From NCBI GenBank assembly GCA_025449115.1, contig JAHLKC010000041.1, positions 1 to 64,000 of the forward strand: 64,000 nucleotides of DNA, given 5' to 3'. Below the pieces are notes generated by a model. That model did no database searches. It saw only the letters and a program-made list of their open reading frames with translations, and had not been told where the DNA came from. Each line of letters begins with the position of its first letter. The stretch's first letter is position 1. Shown here piece by piece: positions 9,957 through 19,480 of the stretch. Made by a program: the position numbers and the translations under genes. The stretch comes from Chytridium lagenaria (Eukaryota > Chytridiomycota > Chytridiomycetes > Chytridiales > Chytridiaceae).

Positions 9957-9978
9957 GGGTGCCCTCTTTACGGCACCC
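9957..9978 (+). other. Leader stem-loop before ORF A
   Basis: GGGTGCC / GGCACCC around the 8-base loop ctctttac. It is the third perfect hairpin in LTR plus leader with an 8-base pyrimidine-rich loop. It lies about 130 bases before ORF A. Confidence 0.45.
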
Positions 9979-10096
9979 TCGTTTCAAAAAGGGGATGCCC
10001 TTTAATAAAAACCATCTCAACCAGCACATCTTTCCCCTCCTACCTACATCGGATTCGCTAACAAATAAGTTCCCTCTTTATCGTTCTCCAACTTAA

Positions 10097-11440
10097 CCTA
10101 ACGAAAAAGTGAGTATCGCCATCAATCTATCTGTTCACCCCCTGGTCTTCTATTTCAGACCCATTTCCACGGCTTCTCCTCAGCCTATATCTTCTAGCGC
10201 CGTTCTCATCGGAGCTAACAACGATTTTCCTTCTCTAGTGCACTCTGCACCTTCAGGAAATTCGACCCATCACGACGCCGCCCTTCACCAGAAGGCTGGT
10301 GGCAGGCGTGATAAGCGCCGTCCTACTCAGCGACGTGCAAACGGCCTCCCCACGACTTTTAATCCCAACGTCGTCGGTCAAAAGCAGTTTGTCGCCTCTC
10401 TCGCAAGCTCCAACTCTGTCTCTGGTCGCCTTTACGCCTTCTTTCAGCACTCCAGTTACCCTTACTGCGATCACAACGTTGGTGAGTTCCTCAAAACGGA
10501 ATCCAACCCTACCTACCTCGCCCGATACTTTAGCCTGGAGGACTGTCAACGCCGAAAGGTTAAGCTCCTTGATATTGGCAAGCTTGGCGCAAAGCTCCCC
10601 TCCTCAAAGGTACCATCTCCTCCAGTAACCTCTTCTGACGAGGTCGACACCTCCCCCATCACCGAGGTAATCTCCGTCACCGAAGATTCCGAAGACGACG
10701 AAGTCGAACCAGCCCTTCGTGTCGACGATCCCAACCACGGCCCTCTCTTCACCGACGGCACGGCGTTTAAGAAAGTTCGCGGAAACCACCGTAAACCCAA
10801 CTCCGTCGCTTCCCAGGTGGCCACCATCGAGGTCTGGCTTGAAGCCCTATCCCTTGTCGATCCCTCAACCGCCAGTGCCCCCCTTCCTCGCACTATCGAC
10901 TTGCAAAAGAAGAAAGACATCCGCCTAGCGCTTATTGTTGATCTCAAACGCCGCCATCTGGAAGCGAGGCAACGCATTTACAAGCAACTCCAAGAGCGTC
11001 ACGCCTCCCTTCCCCCAGGAACGTACCACTCACCCCTTGAGCCCCTTTACCTCATTAGCGATAGGCGCCTTTTAGCTCTCGTCGAACTCCTTCAATCTTA
11101 CCTCACTCCCCCTTTTGCTCGTGCAAAACAGGGTGCTCTTGATCGTGCTCCACCACCTCCGTTGGTTCCGGTCCCACCTCCTCCTCCTCCCGCACTAAGC
11201 AAGCCTACCGAGTCTGCTGTGTCATCACCATCTGACGCTGCTCCTCCGGCATCCCTTTCGGTTGCTCCACCTGCACCGAAATCTCGTTCGTCTGTCTCTT
11301 CCTTGACTGTCGTGACGACTCATCCTTCCTTCAAAGGAAAACGGCACTACTTTAAAACCAAATCCCAAAAAGCCGACTCCTCCTCTTCAGCTTCTGGCAA
11401 CCCCATGGACATCGATCCCCCAACCAAAACGAAAGAATAA
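10097..11440 (+). CDS. ORF A of gypsy element: large protein of unknown function, no AUG
   Basis: Open from the stop at 10094-10096 to the stop at 11438-11440 (about 447 codons). The only in-frame ATG is 11 codons before the end (MDIDPPTKTKE). Translation would have to use a near-cognate codon (a GTG at 10109 is possible), a spliced leader exon or a frameshift. The protein has a basic Arg-rich patch (GGRRDKRRPTQRR, near residue 70), an acidic Asp/Glu/Ser segment (EDSEDDEVEP, near 195), a helical basic segment with RRHLEARQRIYKQLQERH (near 290), and a Pro/Ala/Ser-rich tail with polyproline (near 345). It does not match any gag or enzyme family I know. Its place before gag suggests a capsid, RNA-binding or chaperone role, which is speculative. 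The frame is fully open while pol is broken, so it may be under selection. Confidence 0.65.
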   Translation, partial: PNEKVSIAINLSVHPLVFYFRPISTASPQPISSSAVLIGANNDFPSLVHSAPSGNSTHHDAALHQKAGGRRDKRRPTQRRANGLPTTFNPNVVGQKQFVASLASSNSVSGRLYAFFQHSSYPYCDHNVGEFLKTESNPTYLARYFSLEDCQRRKVKLLDIGKLGAKLPSSKVPSPPVTSSDEVDTSPITEVISVTEDSEDDEVEPALRVDDPNHGPLFTDGTAFKKVRGNHRKPNSVASQVATIEVWLEALSLVDPSTASAPLPRTIDLQKKKDIRLALIVDLKRRHLEARQRIYKQLQERHASLPPGTYHSPLEPLYLISDRRLLALVELLQSYLTPPFARAKQGALDRAPPPPLVPVPPPPPPALSKPTESAVSSPSDAAPPASLSVAPPAPKSRSSVSSLTVVTTHPSFKGKRHYFKTKSQKADSSSSASGNPMDIDPPTKTKE

Positions 11441-11482
11441 CCGATATTACTTTGTTTTATTGAAAGTTATTAATAAAAAGAC

Positions 11483-11914
11483 ATGGTCTTTACATCCGAA
11501 CCCCCCCGCTATGCGTGCATGATGGTTTACTTTCATGACGAAAAAGCCTATAAACCATTCTGGTTTCGAGTAATTACAGAAACCAATCCCGAAAGCCTCA
11601 CCTTACGCTCAATTATCCGTGTATCCATTGCCGTCGTATCCTATGTCCAGGGTGAAGAGGTCCTTTGCTATACCCAGAAGTATAGTCCGTCAGACTTTGA
11701 TGTTGGTGAGTCCTTTCCCCGTCAAAGAGCTACTCAGGCCTTTTTGGCTTACCTCGATGCCATCCCGGGTGTCCTTCTTTCTCACCGGGACTTTGCCAGA
11801 ACCTTCTCGCCCGATGGTGACTCCTTCTCTTTCCCGGATCCACCCATCCCCATTTTTAACGGTTCCTTCATCCCTTTTGCACATAATATGGATCCTGAAA
11901 CTTCTACATTCTAG
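11483..11914 (+). CDS. ORF B of gypsy element, unknown, 143 aa
   Basis: ATG start about 40 bases after ORF A, in another frame. It encodes a compact protein without coiled coil, membrane segment or zinc motif. Aromatic and beta-strand-like stretches (MMVYFHDEKAYKPFWFRVI, VSYVQGEEVLCYTQKY) suggest a small folded domain. A Phe/Pro-rich tail (FSFPDPPIPIFNGSFIPF) follows. I do not recognise the family. The complete frame between ORF A and gag suggests a genuine accessory protein of this retroelement. A spliced or readthrough relation to gag, 77 bases downstream, cannot be excluded. Confidence 0.55.
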   Translation: MVFTSEPPRYACMMVYFHDEKAYKPFWFRVITETNPESLTLRSIIRVSIAVVSYVQGEEVLCYTQKYSPSDFDVGESFPRQRATQAFLAYLDAIPGVLLSHRDFARTFSPDGDSFSFPDPPIPIFNGSFIPFAHNMDPETSTF

Positions 11915-11991
11915 AAAATGACAAGTTTGTTCCACAAATCTGCTCATCATTCACATTACCTCTGTCGGAAATTCATAACCCCTCCCCAATA

Positions 11992-13662
11992 ATGGACGAA
12001 ACACCGCCTGTCAACGTCCACCTACTTTCGGTGAGTGAAACCTCCATGTCGCTGCCAACTCACCGTGAACAATCTCACATTGGTTTGGATGATGAGACTT
12101 CCATAGGCTCCCAGGGGTCAAGCCCACCTCTTGACTCCATCCATCGGTATGTTTCATCCCCCCATGAATTTCCTAACGCCACCTTTAACGCCCCCTCCTC
12201 TCCTGGTACCTCCGTTACCTCAAATTCTGACTCGACATCTAACGGACCTATCAGTGATGGATCCTTTGTTGATGCCGTTGAAATGGGTTCAACCCCCAGC
12301 TCCGCGGGTAATACCACTGATCCCGTCTTTATCCTCAGACAGCTTGCCGCTCCTGTACCTTCACCTGCTCAGCAACCCGTCCTCTCATTTCAACCTCCTC
12401 CATTTATTATGTCTGGACCTTACAACGCCGCTTCTCCTACCGGATCTGCCATCTCCGTCTCAACTCCCAAAATACTGGATGGAATGAACGCTAAACGCGC
12501 ACAGGATCGGGTCAAGGACCTCCGATTTCGTGGTGAAGATGCCGACGAGGCCACTGACTTCCTTGATGAATTGGAGGACATTCTTTCACAACACGTCGCA
12601 GACCCCCTCAACCCCCGAGAACTCCGCCCATTTACCTCCATGGACGCTGCATTCAAATCGACCTGGAACCCTTCCACCATCCTCCAGGATAAGGCAGCTA
12701 TCCTTCGTCGACAATCTCGAACCTGCACCTGGAACGAATTCAAGGCTCTCATCCTGGGTCACTTCGCTTCCAAAAACAGCGACAAAATCCTCCGTTCTCG
12801 AGTACGTACCTTCCAATGGGATCCCTCCACCACAATTCCCAGCCAGGCTCTCGCGGAGCTTACGAACCTTAACTCCCGCGTTCCCCTGGCCACCCGCGTG
12901 AAAAATGAAGACATCAAAGATCTTTTCATCACGGGTTGCAAGGATGATACTTGGATTAACGCTGCCTATGCCGAAACCTACAACAAGCTCAGCTGGGACC
13001 ATCCCACCGTTACGACTCTAGACATCGCTAATCAGATGCACGCCCTCCACCCTCGCAACAACACCTCTCTTAGCTCGTCAAGTACGATTGCTACACTCCA
13101 AGCTCGCCACGAGGCCCAGGAAATGATGCTTCGGGACATTGCTCGCAGCTTGAAGAATTTGCAACGACAAGGTGTAAACACCAAGCCTGCACCTCGCACC
13201 AACCTCCTCTCATTCTTGACGGAGGAACTCAAAATTGCACCGCCTTCTGAAGGTATGAGTGAAACCCTTATGCACAACATGATCACCATGACCGCCGACA
13301 GTGCTACTGCCGCCTCGTTGGAGTCCGGAGATGAACCCCCGTCGGAGGTCGACATACTCAACTTTGCTGCTGAAATGGACAACATTCGTCTCGGTCGACA
13401 GCCGGCTCCCTACAAACCAGGCTACCCTCGCCCTGGTGGAACTTCCAATACTTCGGCTATTCCCAAGCCTCCTTACCAGCTCGTAGCCCTCCTCAATGGT
13501 GCCCCTTCCATCAGGAGAACCATTGGACTGCTTGTCCTTACAACCAACTCACCACGGCGGACCTTGACGCGCTCCTCGATCGAAAAGGTGAGTCTTCTGC
13601 TCTTAACCTACGCAAATCCTTACCTGCTTTACTTAGTCAAACAAACGACGACTCAGCTGTGA
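11992..13662 (+). CDS. gag: Gag polyprotein of the gypsy element
   Basis: 556 codons from ATG 11992. The first about 160 residues are Ser/Pro/Thr-rich and disordered. A capsid-like retrotransposon-gag domain follows (residues about 165-370), with DGMNAKRAQDRVKDLRF, FLDELEDILSQHVADPL, TWNEFKALILGHFASKN, VRTFQWDPSTTIPSQAL and a final helix ALHPRN. A helical linker (about 370-460) follows. The nucleic-acid-binding zinc knuckle is not in this frame. It appears in the -1 frame at about 13497-13545 as CPFHQENHWTAC (C-x2-H-x4-H-x3-C as read, close to the C-x2-H-x4-H-x4-C box of plant gypsy gags). That frame is open from 13335 into the protease ORF. The last about 60 residues of this frame are therefore probably not native Gag. 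The remnant at 25.7-26.1 kb is homologous to the capsid start. Confidence 0.82.
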   Translation: MDETPPVNVHLLSVSETSMSLPTHREQSHIGLDDETSIGSQGSSPPLDSIHRYVSSPHEFPNATFNAPSSPGTSVTSNSDSTSNGPISDGSFVDAVEMGSTPSSAGNTTDPVFILRQLAAPVPSPAQQPVLSFQPPPFIMSGPYNAASPTGSAISVSTPKILDGMNAKRAQDRVKDLRFRGEDADEATDFLDELEDILSQHVADPLNPRELRPFTSMDAAFKSTWNPSTILQDKAAILRRQSRTCTWNEFKALILGHFASKNSDKILRSRVRTFQWDPSTTIPSQALAELTNLNSRVPLATRVKNEDIKDLFITGCKDDTWINAAYAETYNKLSWDHPTVTTLDIANQMHALHPRNNTSLSSSSTIATLQARHEAQEMMLRDIARSLKNLQRQGVNTKPAPRTNLLSFLTEELKIAPPSEGMSETLMHNMITMTADSATAASLESGDEPPSEVDILNFAAEMDNIRLGRQPAPYKPGYPRPGGTSNTSAIPKPPYQLVALLNGAPSIRRTIGLLVLTTNSPRRTLTRSSIEKVSLLLLTYANPYLLYLVKQTTTQL

Positions 13663-15063
13663 TCCCGCCTCACTTGGTCTTTTCCATATCTCAACACTTT
13701 TTTCCTGACCAACAACATGTACCCTATTGTTTGGTTAGCAGTAAAAATAAAACCTTTCGTTATTCTGATGGCATACCTTCCATTCCACTTTCATCTTTAT
13801 ATGAAAATAGTGTCGATCCATCTATTGAACTTAATAAAACTGTTTTTATCCCTTCAAACAATGACGAATTGAATTCATTTCTTATTCACATGCACGCTTC
13901 TGGCGGCTCTGGCATCGTTTTAACAACGCCAACGACAAACATCTCTTCTTGTACTTTATTGAAACAAACATCATGCAAACAACCACTCATTGTTCGCATT
14001 CAATTCCCTCACGTTCATAAAATACAATCAGATCCCTCCACATTCTGCACCGCGTGGTTGGTTTCTGCTCAAACTGAGGCAGATTACATAACTGATGAAG
14101 ACTTTTTACCTAGTCACGAATTACTTCCCGTCACCGTGAATACAAAAACTTCTACATTATACCGATGTCGTCCGATTCTAAATCGACATCACGTATCTCC
14201 CTTCCTTAAGATGCTTACCAGCACTTCAAATCGCCCACGCATTCTTCGAAAGAATGCTCCTCCCGTCGTACTCAATAAAACATTAACTGACGATGCCATA
14301 TCATTGGCCTCTCTCGCCATTTCCCTACCTACCCACCCCCATCTCCCTAATGCGGAAAAGTCGCAACTGTTGCGACGCTATCTTCAAGAGACGGCCATGG
14401 TACGAAAATTCGAAAACGATATATTCGTACACGAGGTCTCTCAGGAAACCGAGAGAAGTTTATCAAATTCTTCCTCTCGAAGAGAGGCTGGAACGAATAC
14501 TCATGTCAGTAACGAGAGTGTCATCCCAGACGTTGCTAAAATATCCGACGTGTCGCTTGTGGCTTTACCTTTGGAGACTGCTAAGGTTGAGACGAAAGAA
14601 ATGGACTGCCAGACTGACTTCGATATTATTATATCGGACGTTCCCAAACACCTCATCGAAAAGGATGATGCATGCATTGCCCAGATTTGCTCTCGAATCC
14701 AAGGTGTCTACGTCGGTGATGTCTTGCTAGATACAGGATCCAATTGTAACATCGTCACTAAACAGTTTCCTTCGACGACTGGCTGAGGCTGGAAGAAGAG
14801 TCAAAATTATCCCTTTTCCCAAACCTCGCTACTCTCGAGGTATTGGAGGAAGACAACCCATCCTTGGGAGGTGTCTCCTAGATGTATCACCAGGTCTCGT
14901 GAGTCCGCGAATAAAGAAGCTTCAGGAATTTAATATTGTTGAACGCTGCCCACGTCCGATTATACTCGGCACCCCTGTTATCAACGCTTTTCATATGGAT
15001 ATTCTCGCAAGCCAAATATGGTTCGGTTCTATTACTATAGACCTGGACTCCCCCATCTCGTGA
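13335..15063 (+). CDS. Gag C-terminus / Pol N-terminus with retropepsin-like protease
   Basis: Open frame 13335-14786 overlaps the end of gag in the -1 frame. It starts with the zinc-knuckle-like CPFHQENHWTAC and continues through a region of unknown function. It reaches the protease flap-side motif VLLDTGSNCNIVT at about 14727-14762; the DTG triad is the catalytic Asp of an aspartic protease. One frame break at about 14761 moves the rest (RRLAEAGRRVKI, then PIILGTPVINAF at about 14958) into the next frame, which stops at 15061. The ILG motif is the second retropepsin hallmark. The enzyme would cleave Gag-Pol as a dimer. The broken frame means it is inactive as written, unless the break is an assembly error. 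Confidence 0.75.
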
Positions 15064-15954
15064 AAATCCCCCTCCTTCACCAGCGAGTTATCAGGGCAGT
15101 TCCGACAGTGACTGGTCATCCGTCCTTTCCGAGCCTTACGTCAACTCTTGTCCAGTTCTTCACTACACCACCCCGCTTAAGCTGGTGTCCCGTGCTCATA
15201 CCTATCTGAGTGCCTCTCCCTACGTACGTGTCATTGTTGCCAGGGATGTGGACCTGGACATGGACACCACTACTAAGGTCGAGTGTATTATTGATCGACT
15301 CCCCGATATACCTGATTCTACTTACACGGTACTTCCACGTACCGACTTACCAGACCTTTTTCCCCAACGAACTATCTTCGACCATGCCGACTTATTCCCA
15401 GACGGTATGATTTCTAATCCCATCAAAAAGAAATGGAATAAGTCCAGGAAAACCAAGTATGAGGAGAATATGTCCGTCCACATGACTCCCTTCCCTTTGC
15501 TGGTAACTTACCTTGGCCCTTTCCCCACCAAACTAACGGCGGGAATGGAGATTGGTTACATGGTCGACGATCATCAACAAGACACTCGATTTGTTTGCCT
15601 CTTAGCGACAAGATCATGGACGACGATGAATCCATGATCTCCTTACTCAGTGAGCTTATGGTCAATAATAAACTTAAATCTCTCAAAGACCTCCTCATAC
15701 ATTATTCAATTCTTGCTGAATCATGTGGAGACTTAGAAAGGAACGACCTTCGTCGTTACAGACGAACTAATAAAGGACATTCCACTCGAATTCCCAAACC
15801 TCCTATATCCTCAGCCCTCCGACGTCTTGACTCCTTAGCCAAGGAGCTTGATTTACCCAGTGACCCTCTCCTCGACGATCATCACGACGATGAGGACATA
15901 TCCCTAGTTGTCGATGATTCGTTACCTCAGCTTGACGCGTCGAACTTGATTTGA
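15064..15954 (+). CDS. Pol linker between protease and reverse transcriptase
   Basis: Read mainly in one frame to 15637, then in another at 15595-15954. It contains the beta-strand-rich segment usual after gypsy proteases (VRVIVARDVDLDMD... and FPTKLTAGMEIGYMVD), then an acidic Asp-rich stretch (LLDDHHDDEDISLVVDD). This is a normal, if long, protease-RT connection. At least two frame breaks occur. No separate enzymatic domain is recognised. Confidence 0.6.
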
Positions 15955-16040
15955 ACGAATCTGCTAATTCTTGGAGCCGTCGAAGGCGAAAAAGAGGCCC
16001 TTGCTCATCTCCAACCCAAAGATCCCACCAATGAGGATCG

Positions 16041-17520
16041 ATGGACTACCTCAAGGAACAAACCCCTGCTTCTTTTGAGGAAATTTGGAATCGTTTCGAT
16101 TTTGACCACCTGAAATCCTCTCCTGAACGCCTTAAGGCACTCCGAAGCTTCTTAGAAAAAGGACAGAACATGGACGTTTTTCGTGAATCTGTTCAAACAG
16201 GCACCAAATCTCCCGGTCAACACACCATCGAGCTTAAACCTTATGCTCGTGCTCCAAACCTTGCTCCTTATCCTGTAGGATTGGAGCGTGCTAAAATTAT
16301 TCGCGACCACATCGCTGAAATGCTTAAAACCAAGATTATTAGTGAGTCGCGATCCCCTTACGCCTCTCCTGTTTGTCTTGCAAAGAAAAAGGATAACTCT
16401 GTCCGATTCTGTACCGACTTCAGGAGATTAAATGAAGTCACAATAAAAGATAAATATCCTCTTCCCCGCATCGACGAGACTTTTGACCGTCTTGCGGGTA
16501 TGACTTTATTCACCTCGTTGGATCTTTTGTCCGGTTTCTGGCAAATACCCGTTGCTCCGGAAGACCGACACAAAACTGCTTTCGTTACCCCCGATGGTCT
16601 TTATGAGTATTTGGTTATGCCTTTCGGCCTTACTAACAGTCCACCTACTTTCCAACGTTGTATGGATATGGCTCTAGCTGGACTAAAATGGATAAATTGT
16701 ATGGTCTACATTGACGATATAATCATCTTTTCAAAGGACGAGGAAACCCACTTCGCCAACTTACAGCTAGTATTCGACCGGCTACTGGAATATAATCTAA
16801 AACTAAAACCCAAAAAATGTCAGTTCCTTTTTGAAGTACTCCCATTTTTAGGCCATGTTATTTCGAAAGATGGCATAAAAGCCGACCCAGAAAAACTCGG
16901 TAAGCTAGATAGCTGGCCTACTCCAAAATCCGTTCGCGACGTTCAACGTTTCCTAGGATTCACCAACTATTTTCGACGCTTTGTGCCTAACTTCACTGAT
17001 GTCGCATATCCTCTATATAGTCTTCTCAAGAAGTCTTCTCCTTTTTCGTGGACGGATTCCTGTGAGTCGTCTTTTCAACACCTTTTGAAAACTTTGAAAG
17101 CAGAGGTCCTCCTCACTAATCCTCTTCCCGACGATAAGCTCGTTATTTCTTGCGACGCTTCCAAAATTGGTATAGGCGCTGCTCTCTTTATCGATCGTGA
17201 CGGCATTTATCACCCCGTTGCTTTTGCCTCTCGAACTCTGAATGACGCAGAACAAAACTACTCCAACACCGATCGCGAAGGCCTCGCCGTCGCGTGGAGT
17301 GCTAGTCTTTTTGAACCCTACACTTGGGGAAAATCCTACAAAATTGAAACAGACCATTCTGCACTCGTCCCCTTTTTTCCAAGGGTGATCTCAAAGGCAG
17401 ATTTGCCCGCTGGATGTATGCCCTGCAGGAGCATAACATTGAGCTTGTCCACACTCCAGGAAAGAGCCACGAAGTTGCCGACGCTCTCTCCCGTGCCTTT
17501 AAGCCAACTGAAACCTTCAC
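16041..17520 (+). CDS. pol: Reverse transcriptase and RNase H of the gypsy element
   Basis: RT copies the element RNA and RNase H removes it. Starting at ATG 16041, the RT fold runs from about residue 60 (HTIELKPYARAPNLAPYP) through SPYASPVCLAKKKD, FCTDFRRLNEVTIKDKYPLP, FTSLDLLSGFWQIPV, MPFGLTNSPPTFQRCMD and the catalytic YIDD at residues 223-226 (16707-16718), to LGHVISKDGIKADPEK. The connection segment RDVQRFLGFTNYFRRFVPNF is typical Ty3/gypsy. RNase H follows with ISCDASKIGIGAAL (catalytic Asp), NTDREGLAVAWS (Glu) and IETDHSAL (Asp). The frame slips near 17375 in a T6 run. RNase H then finishes in the next frame with YALQEHNIELVHTPGKSHEV and ADALSRAF (about 17415-17500). All catalytic residues are present, so only the slip would disable it. 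Confidence 0.92.
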
Positions 17521-18660
17521 TGATGGTTCTGATGTTGTCACAATCTGTTCTGATTCTTCACGAGTCTTTATTGGCGCCAATTCTAAGTACCAAAATAAAA
17601 AGTTGAAGCAAAAGCACTCTGATCGCTCTAAGCGCTATGACGAAGTCTTTTCCACACTTTTAATGCGTTTCAATGCGGAAACAGCTGCTTCGTTAATAAA
17701 CAGCTCCACTAACTACCTGTTCTCACAACACCTGTTGCCCCAACGAGTCCGGCACGTTTGGGTACTTCAAACCAACCCAACCGCGCTCACCTACGTTTTA
17801 GCCATTGATGCCGTTTGCCTTCCTGGTGAACTTAATGATTCCTCACCTACCAGTCAGGATTTCAATGACGGTACCTCTCAATATAAGTATGCTTACCCAA
17901 TTCGGGCTAAGTATGAAATCAAAAAGCCTCTATCTGCAGATACGATCTCTTCTTTCAACGTTGACACCCAGAACTCCTGGCATCACTTACCTACAAGTGT
18001 ATTAAATAAATACCTCTTACAAAAACGATGTTAATAAAACGATGTTAATCAGTACCCACCCTCCCTCCCATACTCTTTTGACACCCCCCCGGATCTTGAC
18101 GATATAAGTCTTGTGAATGGGATCATCGACGCCTCTAACTTAGAAATCGATCCTCCCCCTCAAAAGATTGAAGACACTCCATCCGACATCTTTGTCAGAA
18201 TGAGCGCTCCACGTGTCCAGGATCTCCTTTCAGGACGACGCGAGCATGAGTACCTCCCACTGAAACTTGACGGCCTCACCTCTCTTTGGATATGCCAGTG
18301 GGAAGAGACTTTCCCTAATGACAAGGGTCGCCGACCAAAACCACCGCCAGGGTGCGTAAGTCACGTTGCCGTTGTTGGCGACGCAATTCCCCCAACTAGT
18401 CCAGACTTTCCGAAGCCTGTGATTTACGGTTTGGGAGGGGATCTTGAAACTTATTATGCCTACCGCATACTCCAGGTTTTCGAAATCCCTGATATTCTTA
18501 TGGAACGGAAATTAAATAAAGATGAGCCTCCTTCTCTGCGTGAGCTCTATGATGTTCATACCACGCGAGGAAACCCCACCGTTCCTTTGCGGATGGTGAT
18601 TGACTATAACTTGCTAAAGCTTAAAAAGGTTTATCCCCTCCCTGCTAAAGTGTCCCCTTT
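17521..18660 (+). CDS. Unrecognised Pol spacer between RNase H and endonuclease
   Basis: One reading frame covers 17414-18034 and resumes 18050-19288, separated by TAA TAA inside a 14-base tandem duplication (18020-18047). The encoded about 380 residues contain ordered-looking blocks (YLFSQHLLPQRVRHVWVL, YAYPIRAKYEIKKPLSAD, WICQWEETFPNDKG, VIYGLGGDLETYYAYRIL) but match no family I know. In ordinary chromoviruses, RNase H is followed almost directly by the integrase zinc domain. This segment and the endonuclease after it are therefore extra. It could be a partner domain that positions the endonuclease; this is inference. Confidence 0.55.
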
Positions 18661-19480
18661 TGAGGACTTCACCCTTAAAATGGTCACCTGGAACGTCAAC
18701 AGTTTAAACGCTCTATGTAAGAAATTATACCAGCGTAAACCTGAAACAGAGGACCTTAACCGGGTCGAATTCTTTGCGAGATACCTCGAGAAAATGGGTT
18801 ACTCTATTGTTTGCCTTCAGGAGACCAAATTAGGCGAAGGAGCCAGAAAGTTATGGCAACAACTACAGCACCTCACCAACTGGAATATCCATGCGGATGA
18901 AAAACATGATGGATCTAATGGTGTCATCACTATGGTCCGAAAGGAAGTCCCTGTGATTTCGGTTCACACCGGGACCTCTCTTGATTCCACTAACGACGAC
19001 TTTGTTGAGGAAGGTCGTTGCCTCACCATTTGTTTACCTGGTTTGAACATCGTCAATGTCTACTGCCCTAATGGCACTCGGCATGAACACCGTCATTATT
19101 ACAAGATGCGCTTTTTAAACAGGCTTTATGCCCTCGTAAAAGACTTACGTAAGAATAATAAAACTATATTACTTGGTGATTTCAATATCTCTCATACCTC
19201 ACAAGACACCCGATACCTGCGCGTTGCTTGGGCTACTCAGGGTTCAGAGACGACGAACGAGCATTGTTTGATAGTTTCCTCCGTCTAGGTTTCCTTGACG
19301 GCTACCGCACTTGCCACCCAAATTCCCCAGGCTACACCTGGCACGACCCCCAGTCTTTCTACCAGGCTGTATGGCGAGTTGACTACGCTCTTGTCGACTA
19401 TAGAATTCCATGTTCTTGGAGAGTAAACCATTATTTTGCAGCAGGTCTTACTGACCACAGTGCTGTGGAACTTGAGCTTA
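18661..19480 (+). CDS. ExoIII/APE1-like endonuclease domain inside gypsy Pol
   Basis: Part of the ORF starting at 18113. It shows the ordered signature of exonuclease III / AP endonucleases (EEP superfamily): VTWNVNSL (Asn, residue 194 of the ORF), VCLQETKLG (catalytic Glu237), VNVYCPNG (Tyr317, Asn320) and ILLGDFNISHT (Asp356, Asn358). After one frame slip at about 19225 come FRDDERALFDSFLRLGFLD, SPGYTWHDP, WRVDYALVD (19375-19401) and the final LTDHSAVEL with the Asp-His pair at 19453-19458. The order and spacing match a complete metal-dependent phosphodiesterase fold of about 260 residues. In non-LTR elements (LINEs) this enzyme nicks target DNA. Its presence between RNase H and integrase of an LTR element is unexpected. 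Catalytic residues look intact despite the slip, which implies recent function. Confidence 0.9.

Larger units (their letters stand above)
8991..10096 (+). other. Long non-coding leader of the gypsy element
   Basis: About 1.1 kb between the PBS and the first ORF. AT-rich in the second half (9600-9860), pyrimidine-rich in the first. No ORF over 60 codons on the sense strand looks real. It holds the hairpins listed separately and probably the packaging signal; no promoter was identified. Confidence 0.55.

Noticed and set aside
13586..13640. GTGAGT...CTTAG resembling an intron at the gag/pol overlap
   Set aside because: The -1 frame reads through it as ordinary coding sequence joining the zinc knuckle to the protease ORF.
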